From Eubacteriaceae bacterium (GTDB lineage: Bacteria > Bacillota > Clostridia > Lachnospirales > Lachnospiraceae), in NCBI GenBank assembly GCA_910574915.1, contig CAJTCR010000001.1, positions 62,001 to 126,000 of the forward strand: a stretch of 64,000 nt of DNA, written 5' to 3'. A program made the translations under genes and the position numbers. Position 1 is the stretch's first letter; each line of letters starts with the position of its first letter. Below, piece after piece: positions 17,310-26,027 of the stretch. Under the pieces are notes generated by a model. The model was not told the origin of the DNA and did no database searches. It saw nothing but the letters and a program-made list of their open reading frames with translations.

Positions 17310-17541
17310 ACCATATATCCTATTTTTCGACTCGTTATGCCATTCCAGCATGGATTTAGCGATGGAAAGCGAGATGCAATAAAGCGCCTACAAAGTTATG
17401 GAACTTTGTGTCATGGGAGGCATCCAACAGCAAACGGAATTCGTCAAAGTGGTCGTAGATGTAATCCGCCATTCCAAGCATTGCATCAGAAGAATATATC
17501 TTGGGACAGATAAAAATAGTAAAAACGACCGTTTTCTTCAC
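17310..17541 (-). pseudogene. TetR C-terminus fused to SHOCT-gene debris
   Basis: DAMLGMADYIYDHFDEFRLL and DASHDTKFHNFV (about 17405-17480) match the ligand-domain end of TetR regulators found with Clostridial transporters. It then runs, out of frame, into a fragment of the SHOCT gene (ISLSIAKSMLE at about 17340-17375, similar to 13300-13350). No DNA-binding part. Two unrelated broken genes joined at a junction. Confidence 0.6.
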
Positions 17542-17546
17542 TGCTT

Positions 17547-17700
17547 AATACTTTTTAACTTTGCCCTTAAGGGGGTGTATGTCCACTTCAGCAGGGGTGT
17601 ACAGATTCCGAACACCCCTGCCGAATGGTGAAGGCAAGTCCCTATCAGCCCACAAAAAATAAGGCTCACAGAAATGGTTTTTACCATCCCACAAGCCCTA
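17547..17700. mobile_element. IS subterminal fragment and hairpin
   Basis: ATACTTTTTAACTTTGCCC at 17549-17567 matches the subterminal IS repeat at 11641-11659 in 18 of 19 bases, but no terminus accompanies it. A 10-bp inverted repeat (GCAGGGGTGT, then ACACCCCTGC) follows at about 17592-17622. Likely leftover of an IS copy lost by recombination. Confidence 0.45.
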
Positions 17701-17763
17701 TTTACAGTATTTCAAGGCTCTGCACCGCATTAAATTGTATCGAAGTTTGGTTCTGCACATCTA

Positions 17764-17880
17764 TGTAAACGCAGTCTTTGATACAATTCGATTTTTCCTT
17801 AAACTCCATGATTTTTTACCGATACCCCGCGATTTTTTATCATACTCCATGATTTTACCGATCCCCCGTGAGTTTTATAG
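17764..17880 (+). mobile_element. IS-like end with four subterminal repeats
   Basis: The terminus TGTAAACGCAGTC followed by TTTGATACAA is 22/23 identical to the one at 11585. Inward are four tandem repeats of about 16-21 bases: ACTCCATGATTTTTTACCGA, ACCCCGCGATTTTTTATCAT, ACTCCATGATTTTACCGAT and CCCCCGTGAGTTTTAT. Repeated inner sites are how IS21-type transposases bind their ends. No transposase gene follows; recombinase genes begin at 17948. Confidence 0.55.
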
Positions 17881-17947
17881 GCGGTTGTGGGAATCCGTGA
17901 AAAAATGTCCCCCACAGCCATTTTTCCGGCTCCGGGAGACTATATTC

Positions 17948-19525
17948 TTATGCCTTTATCTCCATCCCGTTCTTGAAAGTGAAGCGGATGTCCTCCCTGC
18001 TGTACACCGTGGCGTACTCCACAAGGCTGTACCAGTCGTCCTCGTTAAATGCCGTGAGCGGACCGTCCAGCTTTTCCAGGACGGAAACGAACCTCCCGAT
18101 CTTTTCCCGCTTCGCCTGCCGCTCCGTGATGGCCTGACTGACTTGCGAAAGCCGCTCCTTCGCCCCGTTGAACCGCCCCGCCAGCCCGTCATACTTTTTC
18201 TGGTACTCCGTCTGGTCAAGTACGATGCGGGCGTTCTCCGACACGCACTGCCCGATCAGCTCCGCTGCCACGTTCAGCTCCTCCTGCAGCCGCAGGCGCT
18301 CCACCTCCAGCTCCGTGGTGCCAAAAAGCGCGTCTTTTATGGAATCGTAATCCTCCCGCACCCCGCCCTTTTCTGTAAATATGGCATTTGCCGCTTTCAG
18401 GAAAAGCTGTTTGATAGTTTCCTCATCCAAATGTGGTGTGCCGCATTTCTCCCCGCCGTCAAATTTATGATTGCATTGCCAGACGATCCTGCGGTACTTG
18501 CTGTTGGAGTGCCACACCTTGGAGCCGTACCAGCCCCTGCAGTCCCCACACTTTATACGACCGGAGAATACGCTCGTGCTGCTCGCCCGGTTCTTCCCGG
18601 AATGCCTGGCCGCCATCTGGTGCTGCGCCTCCTCGAACACGGACGGGCTGATGATGGCCTGGTGGTTGTTCTCCACATAATACTGCGGCACCTCGCCCTC
18701 ATTCACTTTCTTCTTTTTGGAGAGGAAGTCCACCGTGTACACCTTCTGCAGAAGCGCATCGCCTTTGTATTTTTCGTTTGTAAGGATGCTTTTGACCGTA
18801 CTGGACGACCAGACTCCCTTTCCTCCGGGCGAGGGGATGCCCTCCGCCGTTAGCAGCTTTGCGATTGCGTGGGGCGAGCGCCCCTGCAGGAAGAGGCCGT
18901 AAATCCTGCGGACGGTCTCCGCCTGTTCCTCATTGATGACAAGGTTTCCGTCCTCGCCCCGGTCATAGCCCAGGAACCGCTTGAACGGCACCGTGACCTT
19001 GCCGTCCGCGAAACGCTTTCTCTGCCCCCAGGTGCAGTTCTCCGAGATGCTCCGGCTCTCCTCCTGCGCCAGCGAGGACATGATGGTCAGCAGCAGCTCG
19101 CCCTTTCCGTCAAACGTCCAGATGTTCTCTTTTTCAAAATAGCATTCCACCTTGTGTTCCTTCAGCTTTCGGATGGTCGTGAGGCTGTCCACCGTGTTTC
19201 TTGCGAAGCGGGAGACACTCTTGGTGATGATAAGGTCGATGGCTCCGGAAAGCGCGTCCTCCACCATTTTGTTGAAGCCGTCGCGCTTTTTCGTGTTGCA
19301 GCCGGTGATCCCCTCGTCCGCATACACAGAAACGAATTCCCAGTCCTCACGCCCATTGATGTAATTCGTGTAATAGTCCACCTGCGCCTCGTAGCTGCTC
19401 TGCTGCTCCTCATGGTCGGTCGAGACGCGGGCATAGGCGGCCACCCTGCGCTTTTTGTAGCTGCCTATCGGCGCCGCCGTGTGCCTGTTTACCGTTGCCG
19501 GTATCGTGATCACGCTCTTTGCCAC
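17948..19525 (-). CDS. Large serine recombinase 2
   Basis: A 525-residue protein. Catalytic domain: AAYARVSTDHEEQQSSYEAQ (nucleophile Ser near 35), SVSRFARNTVD and SSLAQEESRSISENCTWG. Then the recombinase domain (FKRFLGYDRGEDGNLVINEE to ILTNEKYKGDALLQKV), a zinc ribbon (IKCGDCRGWYGSKVW with the later CNHKF and CGTPH) and a coiled coil near 395-470. Intact length. It starts with GTG after GGAGG and overlaps recombinase 1 by 16 bases. Such tandem pairs excise and integrate mobile elements of Clostridia. Confidence 0.92.
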   Translation of the reverse strand: MAKSVITIPATVNRHTAAPIGSYKKRRVAAYARVSTDHEEQQSSYEAQVDYYTNYINGREDWEFVSVYADEGITGCNTKKRDGFNKMVEDALSGAIDLIITKSVSRFARNTVDSLTTIRKLKEHKVECYFEKENIWTFDGKGELLLTIMSSLAQEESRSISENCTWGQRKRFADGKVTVPFKRFLGYDRGEDGNLVINEEQAETVRRIYGLFLQGRSPHAIAKLLTAEGIPSPGGKGVWSSSTVKSILTNEKYKGDALLQKVYTVDFLSKKKKVNEGEVPQYYVENNHQAIISPSVFEEAQHQMAARHSGKNRASSTSVFSGRIKCGDCRGWYGSKVWHSNSKYRRIVWQCNHKFDGGEKCGTPHLDEETIKQLFLKAANAIFTEKGGVREDYDSIKDALFGTTELEVERLRLQEELNVAAELIGQCVSENARIVLDQTEYQKKYDGLAGRFNGAKERLSQVSQAITERQAKREKIGRFVSVLEKLDGPLTAFNEDDWYSLVEYATVYSREDIRFTFKNGMEIKA

Positions 19526-21063
19526 CGCTTTGACCTCCCTCCTTTGAAATGGAACTCCAGGCTCCCGTCCGGGAATGCCGTGATGTTTTCCACCCGCTCC
19601 TCAAACTCCGCCTCGTCAAATTCTTCCATCCCCATCATGTGCGCGGAAACCTGCCTCAGCTTGTAATCGGTGCAGTTCGGGTTATGGCACTCCACATGTT
19701 TCCTTTTCTTGCCGATGCAGTACCAGTACACCCACTTCCCCGCACTGTTCATCCGGTGGTATGTATTCCCACAGGCAGCGCACCGTATCTTCCCCTGGAA
19801 GCAGTCCGTGGACGTTGCGATGTGCCTTGGCGGGTCTTGGTGCAGGTTCTTCCAGACTTTCTTCTCCCCGCCGGCAAGCCGGAATTCCAGGTCCCCGCTT
19901 TCCATAACGGTGATTCCCCGGACGGCCTTTTCAAACTCCGCCTCATCAAATCCCTGCATCCCAAGCGTCCGCGCTGCTATCCGCTCCAGTTCTTCCTCTC
20001 TGAAATTCACGCTGGTACAGCTCATGCCCGTCTCCTTTTTAGAACGGCATATCCAGTGTACATAGCTTTTTTGTCTTACAGTTCCTTTTTTTCTTGTGAA
20101 CGCCTGCCCGCAGATGCCGCATTTCATCTTCCCCGTAAAAGGGTAGGTGGGGTTGACAAGCCCCGCCCGCCGCTTCATCTCCGCCTGGACCTTTGCGTAG
20201 GTTTCCCGGTCAATGATGGCTTCATGGCAGCCCGCCATATAATACTGCGGCAGCTCCCCGCAGTTTTTCAATTTCGTTTTTGTAATCGGGTCCGCTATGT
20301 AGCATTTCTGCCGCCGAATGTCCCCGGCATAGACCTCGTTGAAGATAAGCTGGCGCACCGAGCCCTCCTGGAAATCGTTGCCAAGCGTGGTGCGGATGCC
20401 CGCATTGTTCATACTCCCCGCAATCTCCCGCAGGGGAACTCCGTCAATGTACATCTGGAACATCCAGCGGACTGCTTCCGCCTCTTCCTGGATGATGACA
20501 TATTTTTTCTCATCCTCATCATACTGGTATCCGAGGATGTGTTTGTTTGCCATCCCGATCTCGCCGGACTGGAACCGCCTCCTGACTCCCCATTTCACGT
20601 TTTCCGAGATGCTCCGGCTCTCCTCCTGCGCAAAAGACGCCAGGAGCGAGAGCATCAGCTCCCCGTCCTCTGAAAGCGAATGGATGTGTTCCTTCTCGAA
20701 CCTCACCTCGATGCCAAGGGTCTTTAAATGCCTGACCGTCTCCAGAAGGTCTACCGTGTTCCTTGCGAAGCGGCTGATGGATTTTGTCAGGATAATGTTG
20801 ATCTTTCCCGCCTCGCAGTCGGTAAGCATCCTTAAGAATTCGCCGCGCCTTGCCGTCCCTGTCCCGGATATCCCGCAGTCTGCGTACACCCCTGCATATT
20901 CCCATTCCGGGTTTCCCTGGATGAGCGCGCTGTAGTAGCTGACCTGTGCGGAAACGGAATTCATAAGCCGCTCCGTGTCCCTGGACACCCTCGCATAAGC
21001 GGCCACTTTCTTCCGCTCCGGCAGCGCATGGAAAACCGGCTCTATTCTGCTGATCTTCTTCAA
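19510..21063 (-). CDS. Large serine recombinase 1
   Basis: A protein of about 517 residues. Catalytic domain: VAAYARVSRDTERLMNSVSA (Ser near 27), SISRFARNTVD and ASFAQEESRSISENVKWG; then the recombinase domain and two zinc-ribbon units (MKCGICGQAFTRKKG and IRCAACGNTYHRMN). The TTG at 21063 is the likelier start, since AAGGAG lies 8 bases before it and a GTG three codons earlier abuts that site. It shares one transcript with SHOCT copy B and recombinase 2. The catalytic residues look complete. Confidence 0.9.
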   Translation of the reverse strand: MKKISRIEPVFHALPERKKVAAYARVSRDTERLMNSVSAQVSYYSALIQGNPEWEYAGVYADCGISGTGTARRGEFLRMLTDCEAGKINIILTKSISRFARNTVDLLETVRHLKTLGIEVRFEKEHIHSLSEDGELMLSLLASFAQEESRSISENVKWGVRRRFQSGEIGMANKHILGYQYDEDEKKYVIIQEEAEAVRWMFQMYIDGVPLREIAGSMNNAGIRTTLGNDFQEGSVRQLIFNEVYAGDIRRQKCYIADPITKTKLKNCGELPQYYMAGCHEAIIDRETYAKVQAEMKRRAGLVNPTYPFTGKMKCGICGQAFTRKKGTVRQKSYVHWICRSKKETGMSCTSVNFREEELERIAARTLGMQGFDEAEFEKAVRGITVMESGDLEFRLAGGEKKVWKNLHQDPPRHIATSTDCFQGKIRCAACGNTYHRMNSAGKWVYWYCIGKKRKHVECHNPNCTDYKLRQVSAHMMGMEEFDEAEFEERVENITAFPDGSLEFHFKGGRSKRWQRA

Positions 21064-21107
21064 TGAAACCACTCCTTTCCGCTACCATTCATCACTCCAA
21101 ACCGCAC

Positions 21108-21284
21108 TTATTGCAAGGGTTTTCCCGCTAATAATGTACCCAGAATTGGCCGGTGTTTCTGCAAAAGTATTGTATCAATTTCCAAATATTCCTCCTCGGT
21201 GATGGCGCCTTCTTCAAGCATCGCCCGCGCCACGGCAAGCGACATCCGGTAGCGCAGCTCCGCGCGGAAATCCCCCTCATTCAT
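21108..21284 (-). CDS. SHOCT-type small protein, copy B
   Basis: 58 residues: MNEGDFRAELRYRMSLAVAR, then AMLEEGAITEEEYLEIDTIL and QKHRPILGTLLAG. The short helical EGAIT-EEE pattern is that of SHOCT-like helper proteins encoded before serine recombinases. Its ATG overlaps the HTH/zinc-ribbon stop by 8 bases and recombinase 1 starts 45 bases downstream. Intact, in contrast to copy A at 13278-13381. Confidence 0.75.
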   Translation of the reverse strand: MNEGDFRAELRYRMSLAVARAMLEEGAITEEEYLEIDTILLQKHRPILGTLLAGKPLQ

Positions 21285-21696
21285 CTGCGCCGCCTCCCCC
21301 GAACCTGGCTTTTATATAGCATCCGTGGGAACAGTATTTCCTCCTGGAATCCCCATAGACGTTAAACGGCTTCCCGCACCCGGCGCAGGTGAAGGAATAC
21401 ACCGCCCTCTGTCTTATCTGCTCTGGATGCCCATGCCACCACTTCTCACGGCATTCCCTGGAGCAGAACACCCGCCGCTTCACGCCTGCCGTCTGCTGCA
21501 GCGGCTTCCCGCACTCCCGGCAGGAGCCTTCCTGCGCGTCCCCCGGTTTTTCCTGTGCCGCCTGCCCCGCCAGTCCGTTTCTCCTGCAAAAGCTGCGCAC
21601 CGCGTCCCTGGACACGCCCACCAGCCTTGCCGTCTCCGTATACCCCATGCCTGCCCGCCGCAGGTCTGTAACCTTCCTTTTCTGTTCCTCCGTCAT
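21277..21696 (-). CDS. HTH plus zinc-ribbon protein, module copy B
   Basis: 139 residues, paralogous to 13374-13790: HTH (GMGYTETARLVGVSRDAVRS), then CRECGKPLQ, CSRECREKWW, FTCAGCGKPF and CSHGCYIKARF. The start at 21696 has AGGAGG upstream. First gene of the module with SHOCT copy B and both recombinases. The conserved order suggests it regulates or assists recombination; no direct evidence. Confidence 0.75.
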   Translation of the reverse strand: MTEEQKRKVTDLRRAGMGYTETARLVGVSRDAVRSFCRRNGLAGQAAQEKPGDAQEGSCRECGKPLQQTAGVKRRVFCSRECREKWWHGHPEQIRQRAVYSFTCAGCGKPFNVYGDSRRKYCSHGCYIKARFGGGGADE

Positions 21697-21849
21697 GAAA
21701 AACACACCTCCTGCCATATGCCACCGCAGGGGCGGGAACCGGACAGCCGCGCCGGTATTTTTTTGCGGCCTCCCGCCGTGCGGAAAAATAGCTTTCACAT
21801 ATAGGCCACGGGGACGGAAAAACTGAATCCCCTGAAATCAAAAAATGGC

Positions 21850-21888
21850 CCACGACATTTTATGTGCCGTGGGCTTGTCACTATTCGC
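21850..21888. repeat. Leader hairpin and 17-base repeat, copy B
   Basis: A stem GCCCACG with its complement (21848-21874) is followed by GGCTTGTCACTATTCGC (21872-21888), identical to copy A. The MATE pseudogene sequence begins immediately beyond, so this is the junction where the module entered the MATE gene. Confidence 0.65.
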
Positions 21889-22172
21889 ACCGGACTTTAC
21901 GCCACGGCAAGTTGTTATAAACGCCAGCACATCTGCCAGCGGGCCTGCCCACAATGCTCCTTCCACCCCTAATACCAGCGGCAGCAATAAGGTCGCTGGG
22001 AGCAAATAAACAATCTGACGGGACATGGAAAGGATGGTTGCCTGTGTTGGTTTTCCGATCGCCTGGAAGAAAATGCCAGAATCAAAACGATTGTAGATAC
22101 TGCACCGTAGGACACCAGTATGTTATTTGTAACTGCCATAACCAGGACAATGGCTATCATTTTTTGAGTGCT
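21889..22172 (-). pseudogene. MATE efflux pump remnant
   Basis: The C-terminal end ILSMSRQIVYLLPATLLLPL and LVLGVEGALWAGPLADVLAF is typical of MATE transporters. Upstream, IAIVLVMAVTNNILVSYGAV is an earlier segment; the part between is deleted and the frame shifts near 22050. The 3' end is cut at the 17-base repeat. Once divergent from the LysR gene, which probably controlled it. Confidence 0.75.
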
Positions 22173-22269
22173 AATCTTTGCAATACATATTTAACCACAC
22201 TCGCTCTTGAAAGTGAAATGAAAATATGGTATTATCAATGACAAAAACGCAATAATGGAGGTGAAACCC

Positions 22270-23034
22270 ATGAATACAGACCAGTTAAAGAGCTTTATCC
22301 AGGTTGCTGAAAACCTGAACTTTGCAAGAGCCGCTGAAATTTTAAAGATTACCCAGTCTGCCGTTTCCCGGCAGATTCATGCGCTGGAAGATGAGCTGGG
22401 GACAAAACTTCTTCACCGCACCACCAGGACAGTTACCCTTACGCCTGCCGGGATCAGCTTTCTGGAAGATGCGAAAAATGTTATAGGCAGGTTAAAAATT
22501 GCCGAACAGAAACTGCAGCGCCATCAAAGCACGAATCTGCAGGTCTTAACGATAGGCTGCCAGAGCGAGGCTAATCTGGATCTGCTGTTTGGATTCCAGG
22601 ATGATATCCCAATAAAAAACGATACGGTCTACAAAGAATTATTCTGGATACCACTGTGCTGTATTGTTCCCGCCGCACATCCTTATGCAGCCAGACCTGA
22701 GCTTGCAAAAGAGGAATTGTATCTGGAGAATATTGTTGTCTGCAATTCCTATGCAATTCCTGCCAAAGCCGCAGAAATGCAGAACCAGATTTCACAGCAT
22801 ATCCTGCCTGAATCCACTTATGTATGTGAAAACCTGCAGGTGCTTCTTACTCTTGTCAGGGCAGGGTATGGCTGTTCTGTACTTCCACAGATGAATTTTG
22901 TAAATTCTGATATTTGTTCAGTCCCTTAAAAAAACAGCGAGCCATTATCCTATGGCCTTTTTTATAAAAAAAATTCACAAAATCCTTTGCTGAAAAAATT
23001 TATTGCTATCGTGACGAACACGCCTTACCATTAG
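22270..23034 (+). pseudogene. LysR-family regulator, degraded
   Basis: The N-terminal HTH is intact (LKSFIQVAENLNFARAAEIL, then TQSAVSRQIHALEDELGTKL) with GGAGG before the ATG at 22270. The effector domain lost about 35-40 residues after SEANLDLL and the frame ends at VNSDICSVP (22929). A frameshifted tail (NPLLKKFIAIVTN) is readable to the TAG at 23034. A DNA-binding fragment might still be made. Divergent neighbour of the MATE remnant. Confidence 0.75.
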
Positions 23035-23184
23035 CTTTCACAATTCACATTTAAGCCTTCCCCAAATCATACTGCTTCCTAATCTGAATGAGTAAATCGC
23101 GCAAAAATAATTGCCTGTTTTACTCATTCTATTTCAAGTTCCAAAAGGTACAATATTACTATCAAACGCAAAGGAGAATTTCAT

Positions 23185-23934
23185 ATGTCTGCATTATTAG
23201 AAGCAAAAGAAGTAACAAAAATTTATGCCAAGGCACAACATTCCAGCCTTAACAAAGTATCGTTCAGTGTGTCGAAAAGTGAATTTATTGCTATTATGGG
23301 TGCTTCGGGTTCCGGGAAGACTACATTGCTTAATGTCCTTTCCACGATTGATACACCCACAAGTGGCAGTATTATAATAGACGGCATCAACATTAAGGAC
23401 CTGACCGATTCAGGCGCGGCGGATTTCCGCAGGGATAAGCTGGGATTTATTTTTCAGGAATATTTCCTGCTTGACAGCCTTACCATTTTTGAAAATATTG
23501 CTGTCCCACTTACTTTACAGAAGCTCCCTCCGAAAAAAATAGAGAACATGATACGGAGTCTGGCAGAATCATTTGGCATTGATGCGCAGCTTAATAAATA
23601 TCCAAACGAGCTTTCGGGCGGGCAGAGACAGCGGGCTTCGGCTTTAAGGGCCATTATAAAGCGGCCAAGTATCTTATTTGCTGACGAGCCGACGGGGGCA
23701 TTGGATTCCAGTTCTGCGACAGATTTATTAAACACCTTAAAAGAATCAAACGAAGCCCTTAATACAACTATACTGATGGTTACACATGATGCATATGCTG
23801 CAAGTTTCGCTAACCGCATTTTAATCTTTAAAGACGGGCGCATTATCCGGGAGATGTTTAAACAGGATGATGACAGGCGCACATTCTACGAATCCATTGC
23901 ACGGGAAGTGGCAAAATTAGACACAGAAAGATAG
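23185..23934 (+). CDS. BceA-like ABC transporter ATPase
   Basis: 249 residues: Walker A GASGSGKTTLLN near 39, Q-loop FIFQEYFLLDSL, signature LSGGQRQRASALRAI near 145 and Walker B ILFADEPTGALDSS. This class (with an FtsX-like permease) frees lipid-linked cell-wall targets from peptide antibiotics. AAAGGAG precedes the ATG. First gene of a four-gene operon with permease, sensor kinase and response regulator. Confidence 0.92.
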   Translation: MSALLEAKEVTKIYAKAQHSSLNKVSFSVSKSEFIAIMGASGSGKTTLLNVLSTIDTPTSGSIIIDGINIKDLTDSGAADFRRDKLGFIFQEYFLLDSLTIFENIAVPLTLQKLPPKKIENMIRSLAESFGIDAQLNKYPNELSGGQRQRASALRAIIKRPSILFADEPTGALDSSSATDLLNTLKESNEALNTTILMVTHDAYAASFANRILIFKDGRIIREMFKQDDDRRTFYESIAREVAKLDTER

Positions 23935-23946
23935 GAGGGGAGACAG

Positions 23947-25953
23947 ATGCATAATTTATCTATGGCGCTTAAGAATCTGAAAAATAATTTTTCGTTTTAC
24001 GCCCTCTATCTATTATCCGTTTCATTTGTAATCACTATCTTTTTTGCATTCACTTCATTCTCTATGAATGCGGTCATGCTTGAAAAAATATCAAATGACG
24101 GGCGGGTTGAAACGATGTGCAACACAATTTCCGTATTCCTCATGGCTTTTGTTGTTTTCTATATGTCCTATTCAAACCGCTTCTTTTTGCGCCGCCGTAT
24201 AAAAGAACTCGGTATTTACGCATTATTAGGATACAGAAAATCCACAATACTATCCCTGCTCATAACAGAGAACCTGCTCACCTGTTCCAGCGCTTTTATA
24301 ACCGGGATACTTTTGGGAAGTTTTTTCCATAAAGGGATTGTCTTTGGCATTACAAAATTACTGGGCCTGACGGTCAATCATTCACAAATACCTTTTTTCA
24401 ACCCGAATGCCATTGCAAAAACAGCCTGCTTTATTTTCGCTGTTCTCATAGTGTTAGCCCTGTCCAATGGCAGATTTCTTTTCAAGACATCACTCATGGA
24501 TTTAGTGAGATATGAAAAGAATGCGGAAAAAGAGATGAAATTCCACGCCGCTGCGTCTGCCATGGGTTTTTTTGCTGTTATTTCAGGATACTGCCTTGCA
24601 CTCAATATATTACGAGGTGCGAAATCCTTATGGCTTACAGTTGGTTTTTATCCGATTGGTATGCTGACATTTGCACTCATACTTTCAGGAACGGTGCTTT
24701 TTATCGCATCCTTCCTTCCCTTTGCAGTACAGACAGGGAAGAAAAACAAACGAAAATTTTACACAGAAACAAAAATCATCACTGCGCCTGGGTTTATATA
24801 CCGTATCCATTCAAACTCCAGGACGCTGATCATGCTTACATTATTGTCAGCCGCAACATTGACAGTTTCAAGCACCATGGCTTTGTCGTTATACTATCCA
24901 ATAGCTGCGGTATCCCGTATGGCACCATCGGAAATAGAATGCAGAATTGAAAATGAAAGTGAAATAACTGCGATCAAACAGATCATAAACGATTATTCAT
25001 CGGAGGATGATGTCACATTCCTGCAGACTGCTATTTATAAGGTCACTTCCACTGCCGGGCAGCTCCCTGTAGAATACAGCATCGGAACCTCCAAGGGAGA
25101 TGCCGGTAACGAAAATATCCTGCGGGATGCAGGGTTTGAATGCATCCCGTATTCAAACTATAAATCTCTTTTGGAAGCACAGGGACGGACAAAAGCGCTG
25201 GAACACCTTGCCACTTTAAATGTCAATGAGTGTATTTTAGTCAAATACCAGCCGGATTCTGACAATGATGAAACAGGTAATATTTATCCACTCTCGATAG
25301 GCAATAATAAAATACCGGTCACAGTAACCGCTGTTACTTTGGATAATCCCATTGCATTTGCAAACAGTGTCGGAACTTTGATCGTAAGTGACGATTTATA
25401 CCATATGATAACAGAACAGGCAGTTCCGGCAGCGAAAATCCTCAGCATAAATGGAAAATCCATTGAGGATAACGAGGCACTGTTCCATGCCCTGTCAGAA
25501 TATCTGTCGGGAAGCCCCTACCTGCAGGGAAACTCGCACAGGGTACACGAAATATTTTCCCTGAGCAGTTCCACATTCCTGTTAATAGGTTTTCTTGTGG
25601 TATTGTTCTTTATAGCAACTGGAAGCATCCTTTACTTTAATAATGTTTCAGCCATAACCGACTCGAAATCTGACTATGATATCCTCCGAAAAATGGGATA
25701 TACGGACAAGAAGATCAAAAAGATCATCAAAAAACAGACTGCCGCTTTTTTCATCATCCCATTTTTATTCGGGCTGGCAGACTGCATCTTTGCCACGCTG
25801 GTATACAAGTCCGCCCTCATGCAAAACATCCTGAAAAACAGCCTTTTGCTATATACACCCACAATGGCTGCCATTCTGCTGGCATTCATTATTTATCTGG
25901 TATATTACTGTATGACTGTCCACACCTGCTGCAAAGCTGTGCTGACAAATTAG
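23947..25953 (+). CDS. BceB-like FtsX permease
   Basis: 668 residues. Four membrane spans in the first 240 residues, the fifth and sixth near 240-310, then about 200 residues of outer domain (about 325-530) and four more spans to the end. Motif RRRIKELGIYALLGYRK near 78 is typical of the family. The outer domain is where BceB proteins contact the peptide-bound substrate. 12 bases after the ATPase gene; AGGAGGGGAGAC precedes it. Confidence 0.9.
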   Translation: MHNLSMALKNLKNNFSFYALYLLSVSFVITIFFAFTSFSMNAVMLEKISNDGRVETMCNTISVFLMAFVVFYMSYSNRFFLRRRIKELGIYALLGYRKSTILSLLITENLLTCSSAFITGILLGSFFHKGIVFGITKLLGLTVNHSQIPFFNPNAIAKTACFIFAVLIVLALSNGRFLFKTSLMDLVRYEKNAEKEMKFHAAASAMGFFAVISGYCLALNILRGAKSLWLTVGFYPIGMLTFALILSGTVLFIASFLPFAVQTGKKNKRKFYTETKIITAPGFIYRIHSNSRTLIMLTLLSAATLTVSSTMALSLYYPIAAVSRMAPSEIECRIENESEITAIKQIINDYSSEDDVTFLQTAIYKVTSTAGQLPVEYSIGTSKGDAGNENILRDAGFECIPYSNYKSLLEAQGRTKALEHLATLNVNECILVKYQPDSDNDETGNIYPLSIGNNKIPVTVTAVTLDNPIAFANSVGTLIVSDDLYHMITEQAVPAAKILSINGKSIEDNEALFHALSEYLSGSPYLQGNSHRVHEIFSLSSSTFLLIGFLVVLFFIATGSILYFNNVSAITDSKSDYDILRKMGYTDKKIKKIIKKQTAAFFIIPFLFGLADCIFATLVYKSALMQNILKNSLLLYTPTMAAILLAFIIYLVYYCMTVHTCCKAVLTN

Positions 25954-26027
25954 ATATCATTCAGAGATTTCTGTTTGCATACCCGCAAATAAATGGTATA
26001 ATGAAACGTGAAAAAAGGAGGCCGGAT

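Noticed and set aside
17541-17640. Possible CRISPR-like or terminator repeats near the IS fragment
   Set aside because: Only one inverted repeat, no regular spacing; no CRISPR array or cas gene seen in the window.
17735-20673. Long plus-strand frames (up to 374 codons) opposite the recombinases
   Set aside because: Antisense shadows; the minus-strand frames carry complete recombinase motifs.
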